This document shows positions 34,011 through 44,594 of a stretch of DNA of 64,000 nucleotides, in pieces. The stretch lies in NCBI GenBank assembly GCA_035610835.1, contig CM069459.1, forward strand, positions 30,726,366 to 30,790,365, written 5' to 3'. Positions within the stretch are counted from its first letter, which is position 1, and every line of letters begins with the position of its first letter. Under the pieces are notes generated by a model. That model made no database searches. It saw nothing but the letters and a program-made list of their open reading frames with translations, and had not been told where the DNA came from. The stretch comes from Ophiura sarsii. Lineage: Eukaryota; Echinodermata; Ophiuroidea; Amphilepidida; Ophiuridae. A program made the translations under genes and the position numbers.

Positions 34011-37000
34011 ATGATGCAAAGTAATATGTTTCACTTTGTTTGGTGTGTAGTGGTTCCACTTTTCCTCCAATTGAGACTGGTATGGGCCGTTGGTGGACTG
34101 GATGAGAATGGGACTGTTTGTCCTTATCAGAATATAACATTGGAAGTCAATACAACTGTCACCCTGAATACCACCTTTGACAATGACTGTACATTCCAGG
34201 TGTTATCACCTGATGGTACTGCGATTCAGTTGTCTGTTTCAAAGACAGACTCATGGTCCTTATACCACCACTTTATCGTAATCCAATCAAAAAGTACCAG
34301 CAACAACTGCACTGGTATCATTGGTTTTACAAAAGAACCAGATCAATGTAGAGATGTATCGTTCCTGAGTGATCATCTGGAATTCCACATCAAAGCATCT
34401 GCGACATTGAAATTATCATTCTTTACCGTGAAGCCTTCACAGCCAGCCATCAACTATAACGTCTCGTCGTTGCAACCTAAATGTAACATATACATCTCAC
34501 AGGCAAGCCTATGTCATACCCTCAAGGAATATGACAGACTGCACTATCTCAACCACGAAAACAAAATGTATGGTGTCTTAATGCAGCAACATCCTTTACT
34601 AATCGATCCAGACTTCCAACGTATCAACAACAAGGCTGCATTTGACTTTTTACCATCAACTAGTGATACCATATCTACAACAGAGTTACCTCCATGCATC
34701 CCGGGATGTGTATGTACCCTGGAATTCCAACAATACCATATTGATTGTCCTGACACCTCCCAAAGCGAGCGCACTCTACTCATCTACAGTCAAGATACCA
34801 TTCTCGGGGTTTCAGTGTTTGATTGTTCCGGAAGACAACTTGGTACAATAGGAGCCAGCAGTTTTACCAACCTTGATGTTGATTTACTACTGCTTGACTA
34901 TAATAATCTACAAAGCATTGAAGAAGGAACATTCACGGGACTAGACTCTCTCCAAGTGTTAGACCTATCTCACAATAAGTTGATGTTCTTATACCAAGGT
35001 GTATTCTTAGGCCTAACTAATTTGAAACAGCTTACACTCACTGGGAATATGTTGAGCACACTAACAGAGGGATGTTTTCAAGGTATGTCTCATTTACAAG
35101 TTTTAATTCTTAATCAGAATGAAATCACTGAGATTCCACTGGGAGTATTTCAAGATGTAAACAATATACAATTATTGTCTCTGAAAGAAAACAACATTAT
35201 GTCATTGAAACAAGGGATCCTTTGGGGCCTTACTAATGATTTGTTTAAATTAGTCCTCAGTCAAAACAGTTTTGTTTCATTAGAGCCAGGCACCTTTATT
35301 AACCTTGTTAATTTAACTGAATTGTCCCTATATGGCAATAGGTTAACTGAACTCCCTACAGGTATTTTAGATGGTTTAAACCAACTATCTATCCTGACTT
35401 TGGCTGACAACAGAATTGAAATTTTAGAAGCAGATGTATTCACAGACCTTGTTGCATTGGAAGTATTACAAATTCATAGAAACAGGTTATCCCATATGCA
35501 TGTAAATACATTCAAAGGATTGCATGGTTTACTTAAATTATGGCTCAATAACAACTTTCTTGTATCGTTAGAGCCAGGCATCTTTAATGACCTTGTAAAC
35601 TTGTCAGAGTTGTACCTGTCTGGTAATATGTTAACTGAACTCCCAACAGATATATTCCATGGGTTAAATGAACTATATATCCTAACGTTGGACGACAACA
35701 ACGTTGAACTAATTGAAGCAAACACATTTCACGACCTTGTAAACCTCTTGCAATTGTCTGGTAAAAGGTTAACTGAAATCCCAACAGATATATTTCATGG
35801 GTTAAATGAACTATCTATCCTGACATTGTACGACAACAACATTGAACTTATCGAAGCAAATACATTTCATGACCTTGTAAACATCGAAAACCTGCAATTG
35901 TCTGGTAATATGTTAACTGGACTTCCAACAGATATATTTCATGGGTTAAATAAACTCTCTATCCTGACATTGTACGACAACAACATTGAACTAATTGACG
36001 CAAACACATTTCATGACCTTGTAAACCTCGAAAACCTGCAATTGTCTGGTAATATGTTAACCAAACTTCCAACAGATATATTTCATGGGTTAAATAAACT
36101 ATCTATCCTGACATTGTACGACAACAACATTGAACTAATTGAAGCAAACACATTTCATGACCTTGTAAACCTCGAAAACCTGCAATTGTCTGGTAATATG
36201 TTAACCAAACTTCCAACAGATATATTTCATGGGTTAAATAAACTATCTATCCTGACATTGTACGACAACAACATTGAACTCATTGAAGCAAACACACTTC
36301 ATGACCTTGTAAACCTAGAAAACCTGCAATTGTCTGGTAATATGTTCACCAAACTTTCAACAGCTATATTTCATGGGTTAAATAAACTCTCTATCCTGAC
36401 ATTGTACGACAACAACATTGAACTAATTGAAGCAAACACATTTCATGACCTTGTAAACCTCGAAAACCTGCAATTGTCTGGTAATATGTTGACTGAACTC
36501 CCAACAGATATATTTAACGGGTTACATGGGTTACTTCAATTAAGCCTCGCGAACAACAGTATTGTATCATTACCGCAAGGCATCTTTAATGACCTTGTAA
36601 ACTTGACCGAGTTGATTCTGTCTGGTAATATGTTAAGTGAACTCCCAACAGATATATTCCATGGGTTTAATGAACTATCTATCCTGACATTGTACGACAA
36701 CAACATTGAACTAATTGAAGCAAACACATTTCATGACCTTGTAAACCTCGAAAACCTGCAATTGTCTGGTAATATGTTAACCAAACTTCCAACAGATATA
36801 TTTCATGGGTTAAATAAACTATCTATCCTGACATTGTACGACAACAACATTGAACTAATTGAAGCAAACACATTTCATGACCTTGTAAACCTAGAAAACC
36901 TGCAATTGTCTGGTAATATGTTCACCAAACTTTCAACAGCTATATTTCATGGGTTAAATAAACTCTCTATCCTGACATTGTACGACAACAACATTGAACT

Positions 37001-39119
37001 AATTGAAGCAAACACATTTCATGACCTTGTAAACCTCGAAAACCTGCAATTGTCTGGTAATATGCTCACCAAACTTTCAACAGATATATTCCATGGGTTT
37101 AATGAACTATCTATCCTGACATTGTACGACAACAACATTGAACTCATGGAAGCAAACACATTTCACGACCTTGTAAACCTCAAACACTTGACATTGTCTG
37201 GTAATAGGTTATCTGAACTCCCAACAGATATATTTCATGGGTTAAATGAACTATCTATCCTGACATTGTACTACAACAACATTGAAATAATAGAAGCAAG
37301 CACATTTCATGACCTTGTAAACTTGACCGAATTGTACCTCTCTGGTAATATGTTAACTGAACTCCAAATAGGTATATTCCATGGTTTTTCCCAATTATCA
37401 ATCCTTTCATTGGCTGGTAATGTAATAAAAACATTAGAAGTTGGTATATTTAGAGGTCTACTATCCTTAACAGTTTTGGATTTATCATTTAACAGAATTT
37501 CATTTGTTGCAAACATTTTTCATGATCTGCATAAGTTGGTCTATTTAAACTTACAGTCTAACTTATTATCTACGCTGCATTATAACACATTCTTTGGTTT
37601 AAGACAGCTATCAAACCTGATATTACGCGATAACCCTCTTACAAAAATTACGAAACACTCATTCCATGGACTTGGAAATTCCACAAGTGTGTATGTGAGT
37701 TCTCCAGCCTCTTGTTGTTTCATCAATAATGTAACAGGACCAAAGTGTAAACCTGAAGAAGTCAAATCACCTCATTTGACTTGTAAGGAACTGTTACCAG
37801 TTCCTCTGGTTAAGTACTCCGTGTGGATCATTGGTTTGTGTGCGATACTCTTAAATGTATTTGTTTTCAGTTGGTCTTGTAAGAAACTTATCAAAGGTAA
37901 TACGGGTCTAAAACAATTGATTTTCATAGCCAACCTGGCCATTGCAGATTTATTTATGGGCATATACATGATAATAATTGCATCTGCTGATCAAACATAT
38001 AACAAATTCTTTCCATCCGAAGCGGAATATTGGCAAACTAGTAATCTGTGTAAATTTGCTGGGATCCTTTCTGTTCTATCAAGTGAGTCATCTTTGTTTT
38101 TCATAACAGTCATAGGTATTGAGAGGTCTTTGACATTTAGACATGTGTATATTACTAATATGGTGCTTGGTTCTAAGTCTCAGATGGTTATTGCATTGGT
38201 TATATGGATATTAGCGATTGTTCTTAGTATAATTAGTGTAATTGTAGAAAGTGGCAAATTATATGAATTTTCCGAAGTGTGTTTAGGGCTTCCATTAGCA
38301 AGACATTTGATAAACAACATATCTACTGAATATATAACTATAACTCATGACCAAATTGACAGACAAGATTTTATTTTTTCATTTCAAACTTTGACAGTTA
38401 TAGGTAGTCGCCCTGGTCACTTTTATTCCATAGCACTATTCATTGGCATAAATTCCTTATGTTGTATAGTTACAACTTTATGTTACATACAAATGTTCTT
38501 ACACTTGCTTTGCTCATCTGCTCCACTATGGAGGACATATATCCGTATGGCTTTTAAGATGGGGGCCATAGCATTTACTGACATTCTATGTTGGTGTCCA
38601 ATCATTGTCCTTGGGATTTTGGTGCAGACTGGTACAACAGAAGTCTCACCGGAAGCTTTTGCATGGATTATAGCATTTGTTTTGCCTATAAATTCCGCTT
38701 TAAATCCATTTTTGTACATGATCGGAAACGGTATATTCAGTTGTCGAGAATATCAACAGACAGCATCTGGGAATAGGTACGTACTTGGTAGGGAAATGAA
38801 TGTGCCCCGATATATTCCTATTGACAATGATGTTGATGTGCCTGGTAGAATAATCAATGATGATGGAATAGACGTATGTCGTAGGGAGATAGATTTTTCC
38901 CTGTATGATCCCCCTGAAAATGATATTGCTGTACCTGTTCAAGATATAGATGTTCCCCAGCAAGTTCATAGTGGTAATGAAATAAATTTACCTGCAAGGG
39001 AAATGAATTTTCCAATGCATGTGTCAAACGATGATGAAATTGATGTGTTTGGTAGTGATAGAAATTTGCACACAGATATACCTCTTGATCGGGCTCTTGA
39101 TAATGAATCGGAATTATGA
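34011..39119 (+). CDS. Leucine-rich-repeat GPCR (LGR/GRL101-like), copy 2
   Basis: A 1702-aa single-exon paralogue of the gene at 21893. Same layout: signal peptide (1-27), CUB-like domain, LRR N-cap (CIPGCVC), about 39 LRRs to residue about 1220, cysteine hinge, seven-helix domain from about residue 1267, ER motif at 1371-1372, NPFLY at 1565, acidic repeat tail. It has three more LRRs than copy 1. LRR 13 lacks two residues (LLQLSGKRLTEIP). Central LRRs alternate LSILTLYDNNIELIEANTF and LENLQLSGNMLTKLPTDIF types in near-identical 144-bp pairs. LRR 1-10 are almost identical to copy 1, while the N-terminal domain differs at about 30 residues. The frame is intact over 5.1 kb, so it is likely functional. 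The expected role is a cell-surface receptor coupled to G proteins; the ligand is not predictable. Confidence 0.93.
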   Translation: MMQSNMFHFVWCVVVPLFLQLRLVWAVGGLDENGTVCPYQNITLEVNTTVTLNTTFDNDCTFQVLSPDGTAIQLSVSKTDSWSLYHHFIVIQSKSTSNNCTGIIGFTKEPDQCRDVSFLSDHLEFHIKASATLKLSFFTVKPSQPAINYNVSSLQPKCNIYISQASLCHTLKEYDRLHYLNHENKMYGVLMQQHPLLIDPDFQRINNKAAFDFLPSTSDTISTTELPPCIPGCVCTLEFQQYHIDCPDTSQSERTLLIYSQDTILGVSVFDCSGRQLGTIGASSFTNLDVDLLLLDYNNLQSIEEGTFTGLDSLQVLDLSHNKLMFLYQGVFLGLTNLKQLTLTGNMLSTLTEGCFQGMSHLQVLILNQNEITEIPLGVFQDVNNIQLLSLKENNIMSLKQGILWGLTNDLFKLVLSQNSFVSLEPGTFINLVNLTELSLYGNRLTELPTGILDGLNQLSILTLADNRIEILEADVFTDLVALEVLQIHRNRLSHMHVNTFKGLHGLLKLWLNNNFLVSLEPGIFNDLVNLSELYLSGNMLTELPTDIFHGLNELYILTLDDNNVELIEANTFHDLVNLLQLSGKRLTEIPTDIFHGLNELSILTLYDNNIELIEANTFHDLVNIENLQLSGNMLTGLPTDIFHGLNKLSILTLYDNNIELIDANTFHDLVNLENLQLSGNMLTKLPTDIFHGLNKLSILTLYDNNIELIEANTFHDLVNLENLQLSGNMLTKLPTDIFHGLNKLSILTLYDNNIELIEANTLHDLVNLENLQLSGNMFTKLSTAIFHGLNKLSILTLYDNNIELIEANTFHDLVNLENLQLSGNMLTELPTDIFNGLHGLLQLSLANNSIVSLPQGIFNDLVNLTELILSGNMLSELPTDIFHGFNELSILTLYDNNIELIEANTFHDLVNLENLQLSGNMLTKLPTDIFHGLNKLSILTLYDNNIELIEANTFHDLVNLENLQLSGNMFTKLSTAIFHGLNKLSILTLYDNNIELIEANTFHDLVNLENLQLSGNMLTKLSTDIFHGFNELSILTLYDNNIELMEANTFHDLVNLKHLTLSGNRLSELPTDIFHGLNELSILTLYYNNIEIIEASTFHDLVNLTELYLSGNMLTELQIGIFHGFSQLSILSLAGNVIKTLEVGIFRGLLSLTVLDLSFNRISFVANIFHDLHKLVYLNLQSNLLSTLHYNTFFGLRQLSNLILRDNPLTKITKHSFHGLGNSTSVYVSSPASCCFINNVTGPKCKPEEVKSPHLTCKELLPVPLVKYSVWIIGLCAILLNVFVFSWSCKKLIKGNTGLKQLIFIANLAIADLFMGIYMIIIASADQTYNKFFPSEAEYWQTSNLCKFAGILSVLSSESSLFFITVIGIERSLTFRHVYITNMVLGSKSQMVIALVIWILAIVLSIISVIVESGKLYEFSEVCLGLPLARHLINNISTEYITITHDQIDRQDFIFSFQTLTVIGSRPGHFYSIALFIGINSLCCIVTTLCYIQMFLHLLCSSAPLWRTYIRMAFKMGAIAFTDILCWCPIIVLGILVQTGTTEVSPEAFAWIIAFVLPINSALNPFLYMIGNGIFSCREYQQTASGNRYVLGREMNVPRYIPIDNDVDVPGRIINDDGIDVCRREIDFSLYDPPENDIAVPVQDIDVPQQVHSGNEINLPAREMNFPMHVSNDDEIDVFGSDRNLHTDIPLDRALDNESEL

Positions 39120-39246
39120 ATAATATGTACTTGTGTATCGACAATAATTCATAGTTGAACTATCTTTCGAATCGATACTCAATGCCAAAACGGCAGAGAG
39201 TACGTACAAATTCAAAGTATAGACCTTCCGGAATAGAAGTCGTTAA

Positions 39247-39390
39247 GGGAGCACATCAAAACTCGACCTCGCGGCAACCGCCGGTTCCGCCCGGTTGGAC
39301 CGCATATCATTGTTTAGAACAATAGAAACCGGCTGCAACCGCACGGAACCCCACGGAACCGGCGGTTGCCGGGCGGTCGAGTTTTGTCCC
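39247..39390. mobile_element. 144-bp MITE with TAA duplication and a matching empty site
   Basis: The ends GGGAGCACATCAAAACTCG and CGAGTTTTGTCCC are inverted and flanked by TAA at 39244-39246 and 39391-39393. Unit 1 reads GAAGTCGTTAACCTGTCATC without interruption at 26924-26943. The interior is an inverted repeat of GGCAACCGCCGGTTCCG. The GGG start and 3-bp TWA duplication fit PIF/Harbinger. Confidence 0.88.
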
Positions 39391-40832
39391 TAACCTGTCA
39401 TCTGACGGTTGCATATATTAGGCAAGAAACTCGGAGTAACGACTTCTATTCCGGAAGATCTAATACTTTGAATTTATGAATCTTTAGTTCTTTATGGATG
39501 TATAAAATGTAAAAAGATGAATCCGACGGAATCAGGAACAAAACACACCAAGGATCAGAAAACTGATACAACAGGATATCTCGAAAATATAAAAATAAAA
39601 ATGCTAATAAGAGTAAAAGCAAGATATACCAACAGGGTGTGGGGAAACAGGTAATAACAAGGATGGGTGTTTTAAATCCCCCAAACGGCGGATCGTATGA
39701 ATATTTTAAGTATAGACCTTCCGAAATACATCGTGTGTCCAAATGTCCCATGTGAAACATGATTTTTTGGGGGGGACATGAAAAATATATTTTAAAAATC
39801 GCGAAATACTAATCTTTAGTGTGCCATAAAAAACCAATATCCCGTGTGGAGCTTCCGCTATAAAATCTTGGCAAATCTACTCGGGCATGTTCAAATTCAG
39901 CTTTGGCCACTTTATATGTCAAGAGGGCCTTTATATTATATAGCATCGTCATTCAGTGTGTCATTGAAGATAAACAATAAAATCAATAATAATCTGCCTA
40001 CTAAATGTTGATAGATAGTTGAACTGAACAGAAAAACATATTTTCATCCATGAATTGTAGACGGTATTTTAAACAATACATTGACATATCCTATAATCAT
40101 CATCGGAATCACAAATGCAGTTTTGTAAGTTGAAAGTCATTTTCTTGTTCAAAAGTGGCAAAGTGGGATTTGCACTCTTGTTACTGAATTGATCATATCC
40201 TGGTAGTTAGATGGTGAAATTCAATGGGATAAAGTGTATTTGATAGAAGACTAATAGGGCTTACCAACGGTTTGTTTTGTTAAAACAAAAAGACATGGGA
40301 TGTATTTTTAATTTATTTTCTAACTCACAATTATTTTTTGACACACCCTATAGAAGTCGTTATCCTGTCATCTGATGATTGCCTATTATTAGGAATACAA
40401 CTCAGAGTAAAGACTTCTATTCCGGAAGTTCTATACTTTAAATTGTGAATTTTTAGTTCTTTATTTGTTTAAAATCCCACCTAAACGACGGAACGTATGA
40501 AAATTAAAAGTATAGAGCCTCCGAAATAGAAGTCGTTATCCTGTCATCTGACAATTGCGTATTATAGTCATAAAACTCAGAGTAGTAACGACTTTCTTGA
40601 TGTTCTATAATTTGATTTTGTTATGATTTTTTAATTTGTGTATGATTAATCCCACCATAACGCTACATAACAAATTCTTTGAACATTACTAAGGCTTACA
40701 CAATTGAACCCCACAAAACCCAAAGCGAAGTCTATGTTAGAAGTCCCTGCTGCCCCTTTAATCTTACTTTGACATAATGACAGGCTTTGAATGTGCACCA
40801 ATTTGTTTAATCTTTTACAGCACGACTCAATT

Positions 40833-40870
40833 AGCGTAGCGGCCTGGGAAACAGGGTTCGATTCCTGCAC
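40833..40870 (+). repeat. tRNA-like B-box fragment
   Basis: GGTTCGATTCC at about 40855 is a perfect Pol III B-box and TAGCGTAGCGG upstream resembles an A-box, but the spacing is too short for a tRNA. Probably a truncated SINE. Confidence 0.35.
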
Positions 40871-41078
40871 CAACGGACAGTGAATTCCCCTCTCCCTATA
40901 TATTTGACCTATAAATAATCATTACCTGTTCATTTCTTATCTGGTTATAGTTTTAATAACAATCCGAGTGAGTTAACACTTTCCACACGGCTATTAGCTT
41001 TTTACCATAATATTTTTATCGTCACCGCTAAGTCATAACAAGTTACCGCTAAGTTAATCGATCCTAGTCGATGGGCCA

Positions 41079-41511
41079 AGAGCGTGTTTCTACTGGGGAA
41101 AACCGCTACGAATCGGTAAGTTTGCCCAGTAGAAACAGGCAGAACCCGCTAAGAATCGGTATTTTTGGTAATCCCAAAAACCTTCACAAACCAGGTTTGG
41201 AACCGGTAAGAAACGGCAAGAAACCCAATAGACACAGAAAGGCGATTAATCTTAGCGGTTTGTGCCGTGAACCGTGTCACGATGGGTTATACACATTGTG
41301 AAGCAATCTTTTTCAGGTGCGGTGGCATTGTTTGGTATTACAAAAGGTCAAATATCGTGGCCCATCGACTAGGATCGATACACTTAGCGGTAAATTTTCG
41401 CGAGTAGAAACAGGGGGATTAAAAACTTACCGAGTTAATCCATGAAAGTGGTTAATCTTAGCGTTTAATCTTAGCGTTTACTTTGCAGTGCCCCAGTAGA
41501 AACACGCTCTT
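41079..41511. mobile_element. TIR element rich in CGCTAAG / CTTAGCG
   Basis: AGAGCGTGTTTCTACTGGGG at the left recurs inverted at the right (CCCCAGTAGAAACACGCTCT). A second inverted pair, GATCCTAGTCGATGGGCCA and its complement near 41360-41380, straddles the left end. The octamers CCGCTAAG and CTTAGCGG recur at least eight times from 41028 to 41480. Unique to unit 2. Confidence 0.7.
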
Positions 41512-41729
41512 AACATGTTAACAACAGGACTATAGAAGATTCAAAACAAAACATTATTAGGCAATACCAGCATGTCTCACTTTCATGTTTTCTGTCTCCC
41601 ATTGACATGATTGAGTAGACATTACATTTCAATGGATGGCTTATAACATTGCTAATATAAATCTAGACGAAATTCCAAATAATAATATAATAATAAAACC
41701 ATGCTTATTGAGCGCCTAAATACAATTAA

Positions 41730-42004
41730 AGGCATATTATGTGATCTTTTCCAGGGGGCCCTCGATTCATGATTTTTTTTTAGAAAGTAGATTTTCTTGC
41801 AGATTTACATTTCTGATCATAAATCATAAATATATTCTGAGTTACAGAGCGATACGATTCCTAATTACTTCAAAATCATGGTTTTTAGAGTGAAAATAGA
41901 GTGAAAATAGATTGATGCTATACTAGCGAACAATCTATTTTCAACTTTCTAAAAAAAAATCATGAATAGAGGGCGCCCCCTGGAAAAGATCACATAATAT
42001 GCCT
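41730..42004. mobile_element. TTAA-flanked MITE (AGGCATATTATGTGATC family), copy 1
   Basis: The inverted ends AGGCATATTATGTGATCTTT are flanked by TTAA at 41726-41729 and 42005-42008. The arms extend through CATGATTTTTTTT, so most of the 275 bp is self-complementary. A second copy lies at 59415-59804. Confidence 0.8.
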
Positions 42005-43282
42005 TTAAGCCCTTATGCGCTATAACACATAAACAGAAAGCAGATAATACATTAAAAAATAGTAACAAAAGACAAAACAAGAAGAAATTAAGCATTAACA
42101 TTAAATAGGCAAGTTTTTGGCAATGATTTGAACTGTTCAAGACATTTGGCTGAGTTAATATGATATGGTAAATATATATACTATGTTGCAAGTAATAGTA
42201 TCAAAATCACTTATTCCAGTTCCCAGTTCTTTCTTGAATGACATACATTTCAATTCTATTTATCTATTTCTGTGGGGTTTTTTTTCAGTTGTTTGTTTTG
42301 TGTATTGTAATGATTTCAAATGGAGCTAAATTTAGTCCATCTATGTATGTGTAAGAAAGTGACGCATTTTATCTGCTTATATATCTACTTTAGCACCTGT
42401 TTGGCAATGCTTATTTTGTAAAGATATCCTATGGGTACTAAAATAGTTATACTAAGCATGCTGGACAACACAATATATCTTCTTTATGCTGGATTTATAA
42501 TAACATTGTTATGTATCAAAAACCAGTATATTTTTCAAAACAGCTTGTAATATTTGTAGAAGGATGCTAGACAATAAAATAAACAATCAACAACCTATTC
42601 CCACTTGCCAATACTCGTATTTGTTGTTGTTATTTTTAAAACTTGTGTTTAATACCTTAATACATTATTATATATTTTCAGTGTTGTACTTATTAATTGA
42701 AGCGTTAGGGATGTATCTAAAGGCGTTGAGTTCAAAATCCCATATTTCTAACGCTTCTCTCGCTACAATCATGATCGATAACCTATATTAATTCAATGGA
42801 CCATACGGGGGACCATATTTGGTTCTTTTAAAGAACCTCTCAGTCTCAGGGTTCTTCATTTATTAACCATTTGTTTGCAGGCTATATTCTTGAGGCTTCC
42901 ATACAGAGAACAAACATGTTATACAGGCTGCCCTAAAAATGTTAGTGCCCACTGATGTCCATATTTCATTATTTGTTCACGATGAAAATCGAACGATATT
43001 AGGTTGCTTGTTTTTAATCAACTTTGATATGCAGTGAGAGCTCAAAGCGGAACCACGCCAGGATACCGGAAGGTGTACACAGCTAGGGATGAGCGCAACA
43101 AATGTGAATATGAACTCATCCAAACAGAAAATGGAGAATAAATACATACAGGTATCAAGCGCCGTTGAATTTCCAAACTAAAAGAAAAAGAAACAGGGAC
43201 ATTCACCACCGGCGTCAGACTCAAACCCGCGATTTCCTGTATAAGCATTCTGCCTCCGGTACATGCTGATACTATGGTTTAA

Positions 43283-43526
43283 CCCTAACACTCCCGGTGG
43301 ATTTTCCAACGAAATTTTTTTTCAAGCAAAAAAAGCACACACAACAAGAGGTGCCACGCCCCGGGGTTTGAACCCACGACCTCTCGGTTGACAGGCGAAC
43401 GCTCTACCAACTGAGTCACGGGGGAAGCTATGTAGCCCGGGGCCATTATTTCACCCAAAAACCTCACCGCCAGGTGGAACCGACAGGCTGGGAAATGGGA
43501 TTTCATGGGATACGGGGCTGTTAGGG
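43283..43526. mobile_element. TTAA-flanked MITE carrying a tRNA-Asp-like core
   Basis: The ends CCCTAACA and TGTTAGGG are flanked by TTAA at 43279-43282 and 43527-43530. Unit 1 lacks the element between ATGGT and TACACCACTAAG (about 30060). CCC ends and TTAA duplication are the piggyBac pattern. The minus strand of 43354-43424 resembles a tRNA (separate entry). Confidence 0.75.
43354..43424 (-). repeat. tRNA-Asp(GTC)-like sequence inside a MITE
   Basis: On the minus strand the D-arm region reads CTCAGTTGGTAGAGCG and the anticodon loop CTGTCAA (anticodon GTC). The B-box region is GTGGGTTCAAACCCC. Several acceptor, anticodon and T-stem pairs are broken, so it is a tRNA-derived relic or SINE-type promoter, not a working tRNA gene. 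Confidence 0.6.
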
Positions 43527-43554
43527 TTAATACACACCACTAAGAATTAGGGCT

Positions 43555-43735
43555 AGTACTAGAATCGTTCAATACTGGGACAAATCACTACTGGTAGCAT
43601 GTGTACCAATATCGCCCGATACTGGATAATAAAAACGTTCCAGTATATTGCTCGAAACTGGAACAGTTAATCCTACCAGTATCGATAATTACTGGCAATG
43701 TTCCAGTAACGATACTGGTATACCATATACCAGTA
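43555..43735. repeat. CGATACTGG motif cluster at end of unit 2
   Basis: Counterpart of 30085-30260, with repeated ATACTGG and CCAGTAT words. The homology between the two large units fades here. Confidence 0.6.
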
Positions 43736-44282
43736 TTTCGGACCTAAAACCCCTTTTTCCAAAGTAACTTACCAGGGTCCTATTCCGGGGTCCTATTGCA
43801 TAAAACTTAATCTTAAGGCGGGTAATCCTTCGTAAGTTTTCAACTCTTTTTCGGAAGATTAATAGTTCATGAGTTGATCTTTATGATACACCGTAGGTCA
43901 AATTTTAGAACATGGCCCTTCTTCATTATAATGCTCAACGTAGGAAGAATTCTTAAATTTTATTCTTAACGAGGCTTAAGAAAAGTTAAATAACTCTTCC
44001 TAAGTTCACTTACGATTAATTTTAACTTTTATTAAATTTTTTGCACTAAGGTGTTTATTTTCATTGCTACACCGAGGCTGCGTGATGAAAGACTAAATGC
44101 AAAAACGAAAAACATACTTTTGTTTTGTTTTTTGACACCGCCTTGTTAATATTCAGTCAATCTTCACATGCAATATCTTAAATGAAAGAGAAGACATCTC
44201 TTCTCAATTGTATCATTCAATACTTTTACGTAGGAGCTATAGTCATGATAGTTGTGGGGTTCTGAGCATGTTTATTACCTGG

Positions 44283-44546
44283 TAAGGCGACAAAAAACAC
44301 ACACACCCTGTTGTACGTGTAAACAGACCTCTCAGGTTGGGTCGGTTGGCCGGTCGGGCTTTTTTTCCGTTCCCCTTGAAAATGACCGAAAAAATCTGTA
44401 AAATATTAAAAACAATCTATAAAAATGTTGCCATTTTTTGACAAGGAAAAATAATAATGTGTGGGTCAGTATTCATTTGCACGTGATTTAAAAAAAAAAT
44501 GGATTGGTCGGGCCCGTACAACAGGATTTCATTTTGTCGACGCCTA
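44283..44546. mobile_element. Inverted-repeat element with TAAGGCGAC ends
   Basis: Left TAAGGCGACAAAA and CCCTGTTGTACG recur inverted at the right (CGTACAACAGG, TTTTGTCGACGCCTA). The core shares GGTCGG motifs with 7150-7522. Confidence 0.6.
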
Positions 44547-44594
44547 AGCACTGTATATCGTCAGCTTAATAACATAATTGCCTAAGTCATACTA

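Larger units (their letters stand above)
30950..43735 (+). repeat. Large tandem duplication, unit 2
   Basis: Direct counterpart of 19783-30260. It is longer mainly because of the elements at 31188-31840, 39247-39390, 41079-42004 and 43283-43526 and a slightly larger receptor gene. Confidence 0.9.

Noticed and set aside
35261..37516. Antisense open frames inside the LRR arrays
   Set aside because: They are shadows of the repetitive LRR codons on the other strand.
43354..43424. Functional tRNA-Asp gene on the minus strand
   Set aside because: Acceptor, anticodon and T stems have several mispairs and the sequence is embedded in a TTAA-flanked element.
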